Shown here: piece by piece, positions 9,372-19,391 of the stretch
Layout: every line of letters begins with the position of its first letter
Numbering within the stretch: position 1 is the stretch's first letter
Source of the DNA: Symsagittifera roscoffensis
Lineage: Eukaryota > Xenacoelomorpha > Acoela > Convolutidae
Direction: 5' to 3'
Length of the DNA: 64,000 bases
NCBI RefSeq assembly: GCF_963678635.1
Contig: NC_087064.1
Location: 59,282,338-59,346,337, forward strand
Notes under the pieces: model-generated
The model's input: the letters and a program-made list of their open reading frames with translations, nothing else
Databases searched by the model: none
What the model was told of the DNA's origin: nothing
Made by a program: the position numbers and the translations under genes

Positions 9372-9965
9372 TTATTGTACATTACAGTTCTCAACAAACA
9401 TAAAGTCTCCCAAAATTTGGGAAAGTTCTTTGAATTCGTTCAAAGTATAATTGAAATAGGCAACTTGTTTCATTGCTTCATTCTCTTTTGCGGTGAACAG
9501 TCGAATCTGAATGTAGGGAGGTTTGTTAATATTGTACTTCTTGATCGTGACACAAACTTGTCTTCTATTGTATGTTGCTATGTCATACACTTTGTTGCAG
9601 TTGGCAAGCTCCTGATCCATAGTTGACTCTTTGTCAGAAGTGAGTTCCAATATAGGAACGAGTCCAAGGTTTTCAGCATCGTGAATAACAGTATTTCTAA
9701 TTGCTGAGATTGCTTCTCCTTCTTTTTCACCAAGATAGACTTGCTGACTTTTTTTGAGTTGTTCCAACTCATTTTTCTTGAATAGTTGAAAGCCGGGTTC
9801 AAAATAAATTTTCCCTTTGTAGGATTTTTGGGACCAAGCAAATCTCCCAATTTTTGTTTGATTTTTTTGAGAATTCAATGTAATTGGGACTTGTGTTTTT
9901 TCTTGAGTACATTTTTGAAGAACAGACTGATCAGATGAAGAGAAATGAGAGAAAGGATTTTGAGA
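9372..9965 (-). pseudogene. PC4-like nucleic-acid-binding protein A of Maverick
   Basis: The frame is open from about 9965 to the stop at 9372 with no early ATG. A spliced or non-canonical start is possible; a TATA-like TTTATATAGG lies upstream near 10085-10095 on this strand. The N-terminal half is Lys/Gln-rich (GRFAWSQKSYKGKIYFEPGF). The C-terminal half, NRRQVCVTIKKYN, PPYIQIRLFTAKE and FNYTLNEFKELSQIL, fits the strand-strand-helix order of the PC4 single-strand-binding fold. It is one of few Maverick genes here without an obvious internal stop. The neighbour at 8861-9304 has the same plan. Function is inferred. Confidence 0.5.
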
Positions 9966-10814
9966 TTAAATGAAATTGGAAGAAAACAATATGAGTCATT
10001 CACTGAACCATAAAAGGAAATAGAACTATGATTGGAATTTTTGAGGGAAACTTCCAAATATGGAATTGTGTATGTGTTAGTGTTCCTATATAAATCCACA
10101 ATTCTCAGCAAAAATCATTGTTTCAGATAGCTGCAGCTATGTGCCAAGCTCTTCCCAGCTTTTATTCAGAGTATTGTCAAAAATCGCTATTTATTTCCGT
10201 TTCCAGTGATCTGTACAAAAAATATATAGTAACCAATAATTTTTGTGTCTCTACCTACAATTCTTACTGTTCTTTGGAAAATTGTAAGTTCCACATACTT
10301 CTGATTGGTTCATCTTTCGATCAAATTTTTCAACGATAGGGTAATTTTCATTTCACATACCAAATTATCGATCGATTTTACACTCTGTACAAATACAGAT
10401 TTTATTAGAATGTTATTTCATCAACTGGCGAAGTTTTCAATCAACTTGACCGCGCTGTTCATCACAATTTGAAATGGAAAGGAGCAGAAAAAATGCGAAG
10501 TGTTGCAAAGAAAAGACTGTTACGCAAAAAATTCAAACGTCACTATTTATGTTCTAACCAGAAACTAGCTTCCACACAAACTATTGGTTCAGCTTTTCTA
10601 GAAAGAGTTCGTAAAGTACAAAACTCAAAATATGAACATGATTTGTTAAAAAAAAATTGACTGTTTTATTGATGATTATGGATTTGTAAATAGTGATCAT
10701 GTCAGTTTTTCAATAAAAAACTTCTGATATTCAATCTATTTTCACTCAAACAAGTAAGAAAGATGTAATATTTCTTTTGAATTTCAAAAAATTGCAAAAA
10801 ACGTTTCAAGTTTT
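9966..10814. other. Maverick intergenic region with short plus-strand frame of unknown value
   Basis: This AT-rich stretch separates the minus-strand gene array from the centre of the element. It contains a TATA-like sequence on the minus strand near 10090, a CCAATCAGA-type motif (as TCTGATTGG at 10300-10308), and a 63-codon Lys/Arg-rich plus-strand frame at 10469-10660 (KKRLLRKKFKRHYLC). That frame might be the remnant of a basic protein, but I cannot support a family. Confidence 0.4.
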
Positions 10815-11335
10815 GTAACAAGTTGTGAAAAATGTTTCAATTTTTTTGACATAATGCGAATAGTGTTTCAACTTTTTTGAGAAGATTCGAAAAGTGCTTC
10901 ACTTTTTTTAACAAGATGCGAAAAGTGTTTCGCTTTTTCACTACAAATGCGAAAAATGTTTCAATTTTTTCTACAAAAAGCTAAAAGTGTTTTACTTTTT
11001 TCGATAAAATGCTAAAAGTGTTTCAATTTTTTCGACAAAATGCGAAAAGTGTTTTACTTTTTTCGATAAAATGCGAAAAGTGTTTCAATTTTTTTGACAA
11101 GATGCGAAAAGTGTTTCACTTTTTTCGACAAAATGCGAAAAGTGTTTTACTTTTTTCGATAAAATGCGAAAAGTGTTTCAATTTTTTTGACAAGATGCGA
11201 AAAGTGTTTCACTTTTTTCGACAAAATGCGAAAAGTGTTTACTTTTTTCGACAAAATGCGAAAAGTGTTTTACTTTTTTTTCGATAAAATGCGAAAAGTG
11301 TTTCAATTTTTTCTACAAAGTGCTAAGAGTGTGTA
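10815..11335 (+). repeat. 31-bp minisatellite with 93-bp higher-order unit
   Basis: The core unit resembles AATGCGAAAAGTGTTTCA followed by a T-run and CGACA. In the regular part the period is 31 bp. Three variants recur as a 93-bp block: the segment starting at 11042 is repeated at 11135, 93 bases later. Early units (10815-11000) are diverged. The plus strand is accidentally open because 31 x 3 = 93, giving a repetitive peptide, which I treat as a shadow. Confidence 0.85.
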
Positions 11336-11549
11336 CAAGGTGCAATATCGATTAGGTAACTTTTTACTCTGTACAATTTTTTTCGTGTTTTTCCGAATAT
11401 GTGTGCAAAAATTAGTTCGGAGCTCTAAATTAAGTTCTAATTGTTTTTCAATGGTTTACCTTGAACCTCTCATCTATTCTCAAAATTAAAATGAAATTGA
11501 AGAAAATAATTAATTACAGAAAACGAAGTCAATACCAAACAACCTTTAT

Positions 11550-11706
11550 TTACAAAAAGAGCTGTCGGGCAGCAGAAGCGTTCTGGAGGTTCTCTATAGA
11601 ACGCAGAGCTGGACGAGGTTCCATTGCTGGTGGTTGTTGTGGAGCTGAAGGCGTCATTGTTTCTGAGAAACCCTCATCTTCATCTGCACTGAGAAGATCA
11701 TTTTGA
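11550..11706 (-). pseudogene. 3' end of an unrecognised minus-strand Maverick gene with poly(A) signal
   Basis: Reading the minus strand from about 11706 gives an acidic then Pro-rich C-terminal tail (DLLSADEDEGFSETMTPSA, QQPPAMEPRPALRSIENLQ) ending at TAA 11552-11550. The stop overlaps AATAAA (11550-11545). A coding tail joined to a poly(A) signal suggests the last exon of a gene whose upstream part is unclear. The Pro/Ser/acidic composition resembles a disordered tail. No family recognised. Confidence 0.4.
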
Positions 11707-11714
11707 GCAATAAA

Positions 11715-12230
11715 TTGAGTACAAGAGTAAAAATAAGAAAGAGTTGAGAGAGGGGTAGTTGACGGAAGATAAGTTGAAATTAAGATATTTAGAGCTGAGA
11801 GAGCAGGTAGTTGACGGTAGTAAAGTTGAAAAAAAATTGATTTTTAGTTAGGAGTCAGGGGTACCTTCAACTCGAATGTGTGGTTTTAACCATTCAGAAT
11901 TGATTTTCCTTATTTGGATTGTAGTCGTGTCTAATCAGATTTCAGCTTCCTTTTATGGGATTCTTGGATAAAAGTCGTGTCCAATCGGAAACAAAGCTCC
12001 ATTTTGGGTATTGTCGTTTCCAATCACAAAAAAGTTCATTTTTGTTCTAGTTGTCGTATCCAATCAGAAGACCCTTTTAAGGACTTAAATCTTCCAAATA
12101 ATAAAAATATACACAAAAGCAATTGCAAAAATAAATGACCAAAAGTTGTTTGCAGTAAAAATAAGAAATATTGCTGATATAAGTAACAAAAGAAAGAAAA
12201 TTATAAAAAGTAACATCTCTGCAACTTTTT
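11715..12230. promoter_or_regulatory. Array of four spaced CCAAT-type motifs
   Basis: Four sequences of the form GTCGT(G/T/A)TCCAATCAGA occur on the plus strand at about 11923, 11973, 12012 and 12052 (first copy CTAATCAG, second CCAATCGG, third CCAATCAC, fourth CCAATCAG). Spacing is about 50, 39 and 40 bases. The core equals the CCAAT-box consensus bound by NF-Y. The remainder of the interval is AT-rich. A promoter role is inference. Confidence 0.4.
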
Positions 12231-12232
12231 TA

Positions 12233-12800
12233 TCAAGTTAATTGAATTTTTTGTATGTAATCAATGAGAAATTGCTGATTTTTAAGTAGATAGTCAAGTT
12301 CTTTTGTTTTTATGTAAATTTGGGAGGATAACTGACAGTTGACGAACTTTTCAAAGCAGATTTCTGGAAATCTGATTCCAAACCGAATCAAGCAGGATTT
12401 TGAACTTTGAAAATCTTTAAAGAAATGAAGGAATAAAGAACTTTGCTGAGGTGTTTTTACAAATTTGGGTTTTGGATAGGGGATAAAAAGAGTTTTTGGT
12501 ATATTATCGTACGACTTTTTGATCAATTTCAAATTCTCGAGAATAAACAAAATTTCTTTCCTTGTGAGGTGTAATTCAGCTGTAAGTTTAAAACTTTGAT
12601 ACGCAATATGTGAATCAAAAGTAAACTCTTTGATTGAGTAAGTTTCTCTGAAGAGACCTTTACTTAGTCGGATAACTCTATTTTGTACAATATGACGTCC
12701 AAAAAATTATGAAAAAAAGTAAGAGTCAACATCTATATCATCAATAAGAAAATCAATTGGAATTTTTTCGTTTTTCTTGTAAAGTAACTCGAGGAAGCTC
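12233..12800 (-). pseudogene. Unrecognised Maverick protein gene (stop-interrupted)
   Basis: One minus-strand frame is open from about 12790 to 12233, interrupted by a single TAA near 12710. It encodes IPIDFLIDDIDVDSYFF, then FGRHIVQNRVIRLSKGLFR, then a Lys/Leu-rich stretch (LENLKLIKKSYDNIPKTLF) ending YIQKIQLT. The length and amino-acid variety look like a real globular protein of about 185 residues. A further open stretch at 12753-13049 in another frame may be its 5' part. CCAATCAGA motifs occur on both sides. I do not recognise a family. Confidence 0.4.
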
Positions 12801-12879
12801 AAATGTTTTTTGATAGACCTTTTTCAAATAATGATTAAGGTTATTTAAAAATAAGAAACAATTCACTGTTAGAAAATGC

Positions 12880-12960
12880 TGAATTCTGATTGGTTGATTT
12901 CCAACAAACAGTGTTACTAAAAGAATACTCAATTCTGATTGGTTGATTTTCTCTAATAAA
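12880..12960 (-). promoter_or_regulatory. Pair of directly repeated CCAATCAGA motifs
   Basis: AATTCTGATTGGTTGATTT occurs at 12882-12900 and again at 12931-12949, 49 bases apart. On the minus strand this reads AATCAACCAATCAGAATT, containing the CCAAT-box core. They lie between the minus-strand gene at 12233-12800 and the polymerase start at 13165. Confidence 0.4.
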
Positions 12961-13164
12961 AAGCAAAAAAAACTTATTTCATTCTGATTTTCTTTTACGT
13001 TAAAAGCAACTGCTCTATACTTTGTATAACTACTTGAATTAAATTTCAAATTTTTTTAACAATTCAAAGTAAGTAAAAAATTTTTTATTAAATTTTTGGA
13101 ACATTTCAAATCCCAATTTGATATGTACCAAGTACTAACAGGTTTATATTCTCCCATTTTTTAG

Positions 13165-16100
13165 ATGCCATCGCTGAATAGAAATGAGAAAGTGAAATGC
13201 GAGGATTGTGGTAAAGAGTACAGGAGGGCCAATGCGGCTCGACATCGCAAGAGTTGTGTGCGAGGAGTTATTTCTTGTCCGGAATGTAATTATTGTACTT
13301 ACAACCAGCAAGAAATGAGTTTCCATACGAGCAAGAAGCACGTAAAGTCAAACCCAAAGTCAACAAAGTGTGTATCGTGTGAGAAAGAATTTGCAAGCTA
13401 TTATTCACTTCAACAGCATCGCAAGAAGGATCACGGAATGAAAGCTAGAAAAACGAGTGATTCTGTTGCTGATTTGAATAAAATCTTGGAAAACGAGGAG
13501 GATAGTGATCAGCTACGAGATGAGTTGAATGCCTGTCAACACTTCTTGACAGATACTGAGATGGAAAATGGACGCCACAAAGTATTCAATTTTCAACTTT
13601 CAAAACTAGATCCTAATCCAGTTAATGAAAAACTTGATTGTGCAGCAATAATCAACGTTGCCTTGGGATTTGTGTTACGTAATATAGAAACAAGCGAATA
13701 TCGTTATTTCTACGCTCATGAAAATAACACACTCTTTGATAAATCTATACTACTTTGTACTAAAGCAGACTTGACAACTATACAGAACAAGGTCAAAAAG
13801 CAAGATATCATTGAAATTTGTACACAAGAGAGACAAAATACGAAATGGCGATTCAAGCTGATCACTAATGTGACCATTTTTGCAGCCTTACTGAAAAACG
13901 TACCTATGGGATGTCCAGATTCTGTGATTCCCGAACCACTTCTGAGGAATAACCAAGTTAATTGTTTGATTTCGGATCAAGACACAAAACAACCATACAA
14001 TGACATATTGTGTTTGTTTCGAGCGCTTGCAGTTCATTTACATGGAACAACTGGTCTTGAAACATCCACTTCCAAGATTTTTAACAATTTTCTGGGGAAA
14101 TCGGGTTGTGATCCGAAACAGTTTCGTGGAGTTTCGATGGATAATCTACCAGTAGTTGAAGATGTAGTAGAGAAAAACATCTTTATCTACGATATCAACA
14201 TTGAAGATGGAGACTTCGTGGGAGAATTAGCTCGGAGAAGTATCGGTAAATATGAGAACACAGTGAAACTTCTACGATACAACAACCAAATTATTTACGT
14301 CAATAACATCGACAACTTCTTCAAATGCTTCCGATGCCCAACTTGTGGTACATTTTTCCACAAAGCAGACCACTTCAACAAGCATCTCCTACGATGCGAA
14401 GACTGAATCAAAAAAAACATTTACCCCAAAAATGTTTATACTCTACGAGAGACGTTATTTGAAACGCTGGATGGGTTCAATATTGAGTACACAAAAGAAC
14501 AAACTTTATTCAAAAATGTCGCTATTTTTGACTTTGAATCAATTTGCGTGCCATCCGAAGAACTAAAACCAACCGAAACAATAACTTGGATCGGGAAGCA
14601 TGAACCCATATCAGTGTCAATTTCATCCAATTTTCTTGACAAACCCATTTTTCTGTGTGACCAAGATCCACAATCCCTCATTACTGACTTTGTGGCAAAT
14701 TTGGAGTTGTTAGCCGAAAAAAAAATAAAACCAAAATGCGATCAAAGTTTCTGGAAATTGAAAATAACATCAAAAAGCGATTACACACAATTTTCAGCAT
14801 ACTTAATGAACGAGTTAGTTTCAACAAGATTGAAGCAAGAGAATACGAAGATGAATGTATCGCGAATGAGGAAGAAACAGACGCATCCACTCACTTTCTC
14901 AGGATTCAAAAAATTGAATTGATTGATTTGATACAACATCTAGAGAGATACACCAATACTCTACCAGTATTTGGATTCAACAGTGGTCGGTATGATATAA
15001 ACCTCATTAAATCATACCTCATTCCCTACCTTATCAACGAAAAAGAAATTGAACCATCAGTTATCAAGAAAGCAAACGACTTTGTTTCCTTCAAATTTGG
15101 AGATGTTCAGCTTCTGGACATTATGAAGTTTTTGGGTGGAGCTACTACCTTAGACTCTTATCTAAAAGCTAACAAAGCTAGTGAGCTGAAAAGATACTTT
15201 CCATACGAGTCGTTTGATACTGCGAACAAGCTTGATGAACTACAACTACCCTCGTATGATGACTTCTACAGCAAACTGAAGAATAGTAACCCTCTCGATA
15301 AAGAGTTTGATGATTATCAAAAACTTCTTAACACTGGGATAACTGAAGAGCAAGCCTTGAAAAAACTCGTTCTCAAAACCAAACCAGCTACGAGATTGGA
15401 AAACTACAACTACTTTAAATCTATCTGGGAACAGGAAAAGATGACAACATTTCGCGACTTTCTACGGTGGTGTAACAACAAAGATGTTGTTCCTACCCTT
15501 GATGCTATGCAGAAAATGATTGAATTTTATCATGACAAAGGGATAGATATGTTAAAGCACGGCTGCACACTACCGAATCTAGTCAACATCTGTCTACACA
15601 AATCATTCGACTAAAAGTTTTACCCATTCTTTTCGAGTGATAGTGACTTGCTTGAAAACATACGGGAAGATATGACCGGTGGTCCCTCAATTGTTTTCAC
15701 AAGGAAAGCAGTAGCAAATGAAACCTTTATTCGAAAATCAAAAAATTTGTGTAAATCAATCGTTGGGATTGATGCTAGTCAACTCTATCCTTATTCTATG
15801 TTCAGTTTGTATACGAGATGGGACTACGATGAAGAAACACAAAAATTCAAGGCAAGGCAAAATCGAGTTGGAACATTTGAAAATATGGTCATGTCATACT
15901 TTCAAGCAACCAGAACTGAATGTAAAATTGAGAGTTACTACACTAAAGGAAAACAGAAACAAATTGATTGCTTTAGTGTTGATGGTTATTGCAACCATTG
16001 TAAAACTGTCTTTGAAGCAATGGGTTGTTATTTCCATTTTTGTCCTTGTCAAGAAGCTAGACCAAGCCTAACTGATGATGATATCAAATGAGGAACCAAG

Positions 16101-17483
16101 AAAAGAGAAATGGATGAACTTCGAAAAGACTACATTCGAGAAAAAGGATACTCTATAGAAGAAATGTGGGAGTGTAGCTGGTGGGATCAATTTAAAAACA
16201 ATGTAGACGTGAAAAATCACGTTAGAACTCACTTTCCCTTCAAAGGACCTCTTTCTGCCAATTCACTAGTGCAAAACATTAGAAATGAAAAATTGTTCGG
16301 CTATGTGCAATGCGATCTGAGTGTTCTAGATGAGCTTAAAGCAAAATTTTCCAATTTCCCACCTATTTTCAAAAATATTGATGTTTCCAGAAACGATATT
16401 GGTGAATATAAGAAGACATATGCGGAAGAAAACGATTTGTTAAAACAATCGCAAAGAATTTTGATATTCAGCTTCAAATTGACCAACGGAACACTTATCA
16501 CACCACTTTTCAGTTTTTACTTGGATCTAGGACTACAGTGTACAAAAATTCATCGTTTTGTACAATACACACCGCATAAAGTATTCAACAGTTTTGTTCA
16601 GTCTGTTGTTGATGCTAGGCGAGCCGGCGATGAAAATCCATTATCTGGCGTAGTAGCCGAAACAATGAAACTTCTAGGAAACAGTTCCTACGGCTATCAA
16701 ATAATGGACAGATCAAAACATACAATGACAAAATATCTTGGAGACGAAAAAACCCACAAAGCTATCAATAACCAATTCTTCAAGAGACTTAATATCGTAG
16801 CTAAAGATTTGTATGAAGTGGAACTTGTTAAATCTACTATAGGGCATCGTGAACCAATTAGAGTAGGATTTTTTATACTACAGTATGCCAAGTTGAGAAT
16901 GTTGGAGTTGTATTATAACTTTTTCGATGAATTTTGCGATGTCAACAAATTCGAAGAACTCGAAATGGATTCATATTACCTCTATTTGGCTTTGGCAGAA
17001 GAAGATTTAGATGATTGTATCCTTCCCAGCAAGCGAGCAGAATGGACTGAAAGGCAAAGCAGGGACTGTCGAGACGATTTCAGAGCAGATGCAAAAAACA
17101 ACTTTTTTCCCCGTACTTGCTGTTCTAAACATAAGAAACATGACAAGAGAGAACCAGAATTGTTCAAGGAGGAGTTCAGATGCACCGAAATGTTATGCCT
17201 GTGTAGTAAAACCTATTGCTGTTACGATAGTAAAAGTCAAAAGTATAAGTTTAGCAGTAAAGTTCTGAACAAACGTGCATTAGAAGACTCTGGAGATGGA
17301 CCAATGGCAAAGTATCGACAAGTACTGGATGAGGCAGTGAATTTGAAGTCAACGAATAGAGGATTTAAAACGATTAACCATGCATTCGCAACGTATGAAC
17401 AAACTAAAAAAGGATTGAGCTATTTTTACCCTAAACGGGAAGTTGAATGTGATGGAATACATACTAAACCTCTAAACTTGTAA
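13165..17483 (+). pseudogene. Maverick protein-primed family B DNA polymerase (three in-frame stops, one frameshift, lost motif C Asp)
   Basis: ATG at 13165 opens an N-terminal region with Cys-rich zinc-finger pairs (CEDCGKEY, CPECNYC, CVSCEKEF, later CPTCGTFFHKADHF). The exonuclease domain starts after an in-frame TGA (14404-14406): Exo I is VAIFDFESICVP. A slip near 14715-14736 moves to the frame with Exo II FGFNSGRYDINL. A TAA (15612-15614) interrupts before the polymerase domain: motif A GIDASQLYPYSM. A TGA (16089-16091) follows, then motif B MKLLGNSSYGYQ. The motif C region reads LEMDSYYLYLALAE, where the family's D-T-D-S active site should stand, so the second catalytic Asp is Tyr. The C terminus has Cys-rich clusters (CCSKHKKH, CLCSKTYCC). 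Size (about 1,440 codons) fits Polinton polymerases. The enzyme copies the linear element from protein primers. Confidence 0.93.
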
Positions 17484-17807
17484 GAGATTTTGTAGTAAAA
17501 TTGTATACGATGCTGTGAATTAATACTTTTCTCTGTAATTAACCTTTTTTGAAAAAACTCTTTTTAAACGCTACGCTTGGGTTAACAGTATGTTGTTTTT
17601 TGATTAGGAATTTTTACAATCTGGAAAATTGGCTAAATCGAGCTCCAAAAAACTCGGGTGCCAAATTTTTTTTTGAAACTTACCATCTAAAACTTTACCA
17701 TCTTACCATCTGAAACCTACCATCGTAATACATTAGGAATCCTATTCCCTAATGAGTTCTTAATTCCCTCAAAGAATTTCTTAGACATAGGGAAATCAAT
17801 ACATGGG
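17484..17807. other. AT-rich 3' flank of the polymerase, no gene
   Basis: Between the polymerase stop and the right inverted repeat I see only AT-rich DNA with short repeats shared with the left subterminal region (such as ACTTACCATCTGAAAC near 17680-17725 and again inside the inverted repeat). Confidence 0.6.
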
Positions 17808-18047
17808 AAATTCGGGCGCCGAAAATTTTTCTGAAACTTACCATCTGAAACTTATTACCATCTGAAACCTCGTATTTTAATACATTGGGAAACCTATTCC
17901 CTATCTTAATACATTGGGAAATCTATAGCCTATGTTAATACATAGGGTGAGGACCGGATACTCTATAGCCTATGTTAATACATAGGGGTCCCCACCTTCC
18001 CCCCCCCCCCCCCCCCCCCCCGCTGAACTGCCCCAACATATACTACT
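17808..18047 (-). repeat. Maverick right terminal inverted repeat
   Basis: This is the reverse complement of 768-980, with a 23-base C tract (17999-18021) and a small extra copy of the TACCATCTGAAAC motif that makes it longer (240 bp). The outer end reads ...CATATACTACT, one base different from the left terminus. Confidence 0.9.
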
Positions 18048-18053
18048 CGTGCA
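18048..18053. repeat. Maverick target site duplication, right copy (CGTGCA)
   Basis: Identical to 762-767. Joining the LINE through a single copy restores an uninterrupted codon series at the insertion site. Confidence 0.92.
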
Positions 18054-19379
18054 GCTCGTTCAGGGCATCTTCTATTTCATTGATTGTGAAATTGAAACTG
18101 TTCAGAAGAACGCTATCTTGTCGTTCTGCTTTCCCAACGTTGGCGTTTCGTGTGAAAACTGATTGAGAATATTTGTTAAACAATTCAGCTTTTTGAGCGT
18201 CTGTATTGGCTATTTTTTGATCTAGGAAGATCTCTGAAGGGATCATGCGAGCCTTGGTGATCGATTTCAGTTATCGTTGTATTTCGCTAAATTTCCCATT
18301 CTCAAAAAGCATTATTTCGTGGAGATGCTGGTCATTTTGAAGGGACAGTGTTATTGAGTTTGCAGTTTTTCAATTTTGCCTTTGTTCGATGGGGTAGGTT
18401 TTCGCTGATTTTTAAGTTGGAGTGCATTTAATTTCTTGATAAGGTTGGAGGAATCGCTTCCCACCCAAGGAGCTAGTTCAGACCTGTGTTTTTAGTGAAA
18501 GGTAGCAGGTCCTGTAGTATTTCGTATAACCACTCGTACCAATGATCGAGCATCAGTTCAACGTTGCTCAAGCAAAATGATTGGAAGGGGTGTTGACGAA
18601 TGAATTCATTCACTTCTTCCCAGTTTGCTTTCTTGTACGCGAAAATGCCAAAACCTAGTTTTTGTTTGATGGCTGGTGTCTTTTTATGAACAGGTTGGTA
18701 GTCAAATCAGACTTTGGCATGGAGTGGCAAATAGTCGAAACTGAATTGACTACTCAGACGGTTGTCAAGCTTTACGCTGGTGACAAATTGCGGTTTGTTA
18801 CTAAGGAGAATGTCTAGTGATTTTCCATCAGGGGTTTTTATTAGTTGTTGGAAGTTTGACTCACAGAGTTCGTCAAGGATTGACTGCTCATCTAGAGAAG
18901 TTGAAGTCATTGACGGCCAGTGAGTACAGTTAAAATTTATTTCTCCAACTATATACGAACAATTTGCACTTTGTTCAAATTGCTTACGCCTCAGGAACTT
19001 TAGGAGTTCGATTAAATCTGAGATTCCCGATGTGTAGGTACTTTTTGAAGGAGCGCTGTAGATGCAGCATATTAAAATTGGCTTGTTCAGTGATATGCGG
19101 ATGATAACACAATCTTGAAACACGGAATTGATTTGGCTACTTGGAATGTTACGGTTTACTGCTATGAGTACGCCACCATGTTTTGTCAAGCCTTTGTCAT
19201 ACGGTCTGTCATTTCGGTTGATAACGTATTTTGTCAGAAGAAGTGCCGATGCTTTCTGTCAACCAGGTTTCAGTTAGGCAGATGAATTGATAAGCGTTTT
19301 TTACTTGGACAGCATTAGAGAAGGCTGTCCGCCGTTGATACTCAAGAATACTTCTGACATTGTAAACAAGGATATTCAT
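18054..19379 (-). pseudogene. 5' half of split LINE ORF2: AP endonuclease and start of RT
   Basis: ATG at 19379 starts MNILVYNVRSILEYQRR, an APE-type endonuclease opening with the metal-binding Glu in LTETWL. Later blocks are YIVGEINFNCTHWPS (normally G-D-F-N; here the Asp is Glu), LDILLSNKPQFVTSV and FDYLPLH, where SDH is expected, so the catalytic His neighbourhood is altered. After several frame changes the RT fingers region begins with FTINEIEDALNELHE and is cut by the Maverick. Order and spacing (ORF1 stop 13 bases upstream) fit a CR1/jockey-like LINE. The RT continues at 761-1. Confidence 0.85.
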
Positions 19380-19391
19380 CGTCGCTGCTAG

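Larger units (their letters stand above)
768..18047. mobile_element. Maverick/Polinton DNA transposon, complete but degraded (17.28 kb)
   Basis: The borders are set by inverted termini starting AGCAGTATATG on the left and AGTAGTATATG on the right (read inward), flanked by identical 6-bp duplications. Length (17,280 bp), terminal AG dinucleotides and gene set all match the Maverick/Polinton family. The element carries protein-primed DNA polymerase B on the plus strand and, on the minus strand, integrase, packaging-type ATPase, adenain-like protease, double-jelly-roll major capsid, minor capsid and several small conserved genes. Virtually every gene has at least one stop or frameshift, so this copy cannot move by itself. 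The central part (about 9.9-13.1 kb) holds poorly recognised DNA, a minisatellite and CCAAT-type motifs. Confidence 0.95.

Noticed and set aside
11009-11489. Repetitive plus-strand open frames with Lys/Phe/Cys periodicity
   Set aside because: They follow from the 31-bp minisatellite (three units keep the frame) and have no start context or homology.
13165-14406. Stand-alone C2H2 zinc-finger transcription factor
   Set aside because: The frame is the N-terminal part of the Maverick polymerase; the exonuclease domain follows in the same frame after a single TGA.
14404-16091. Stop-codon reassignment (TGA or TAA read as amino acid)
   Set aside because: Both TGA and TAA occur, frameshifts are mixed in, and motif C is damaged, so decay explains the stops better.
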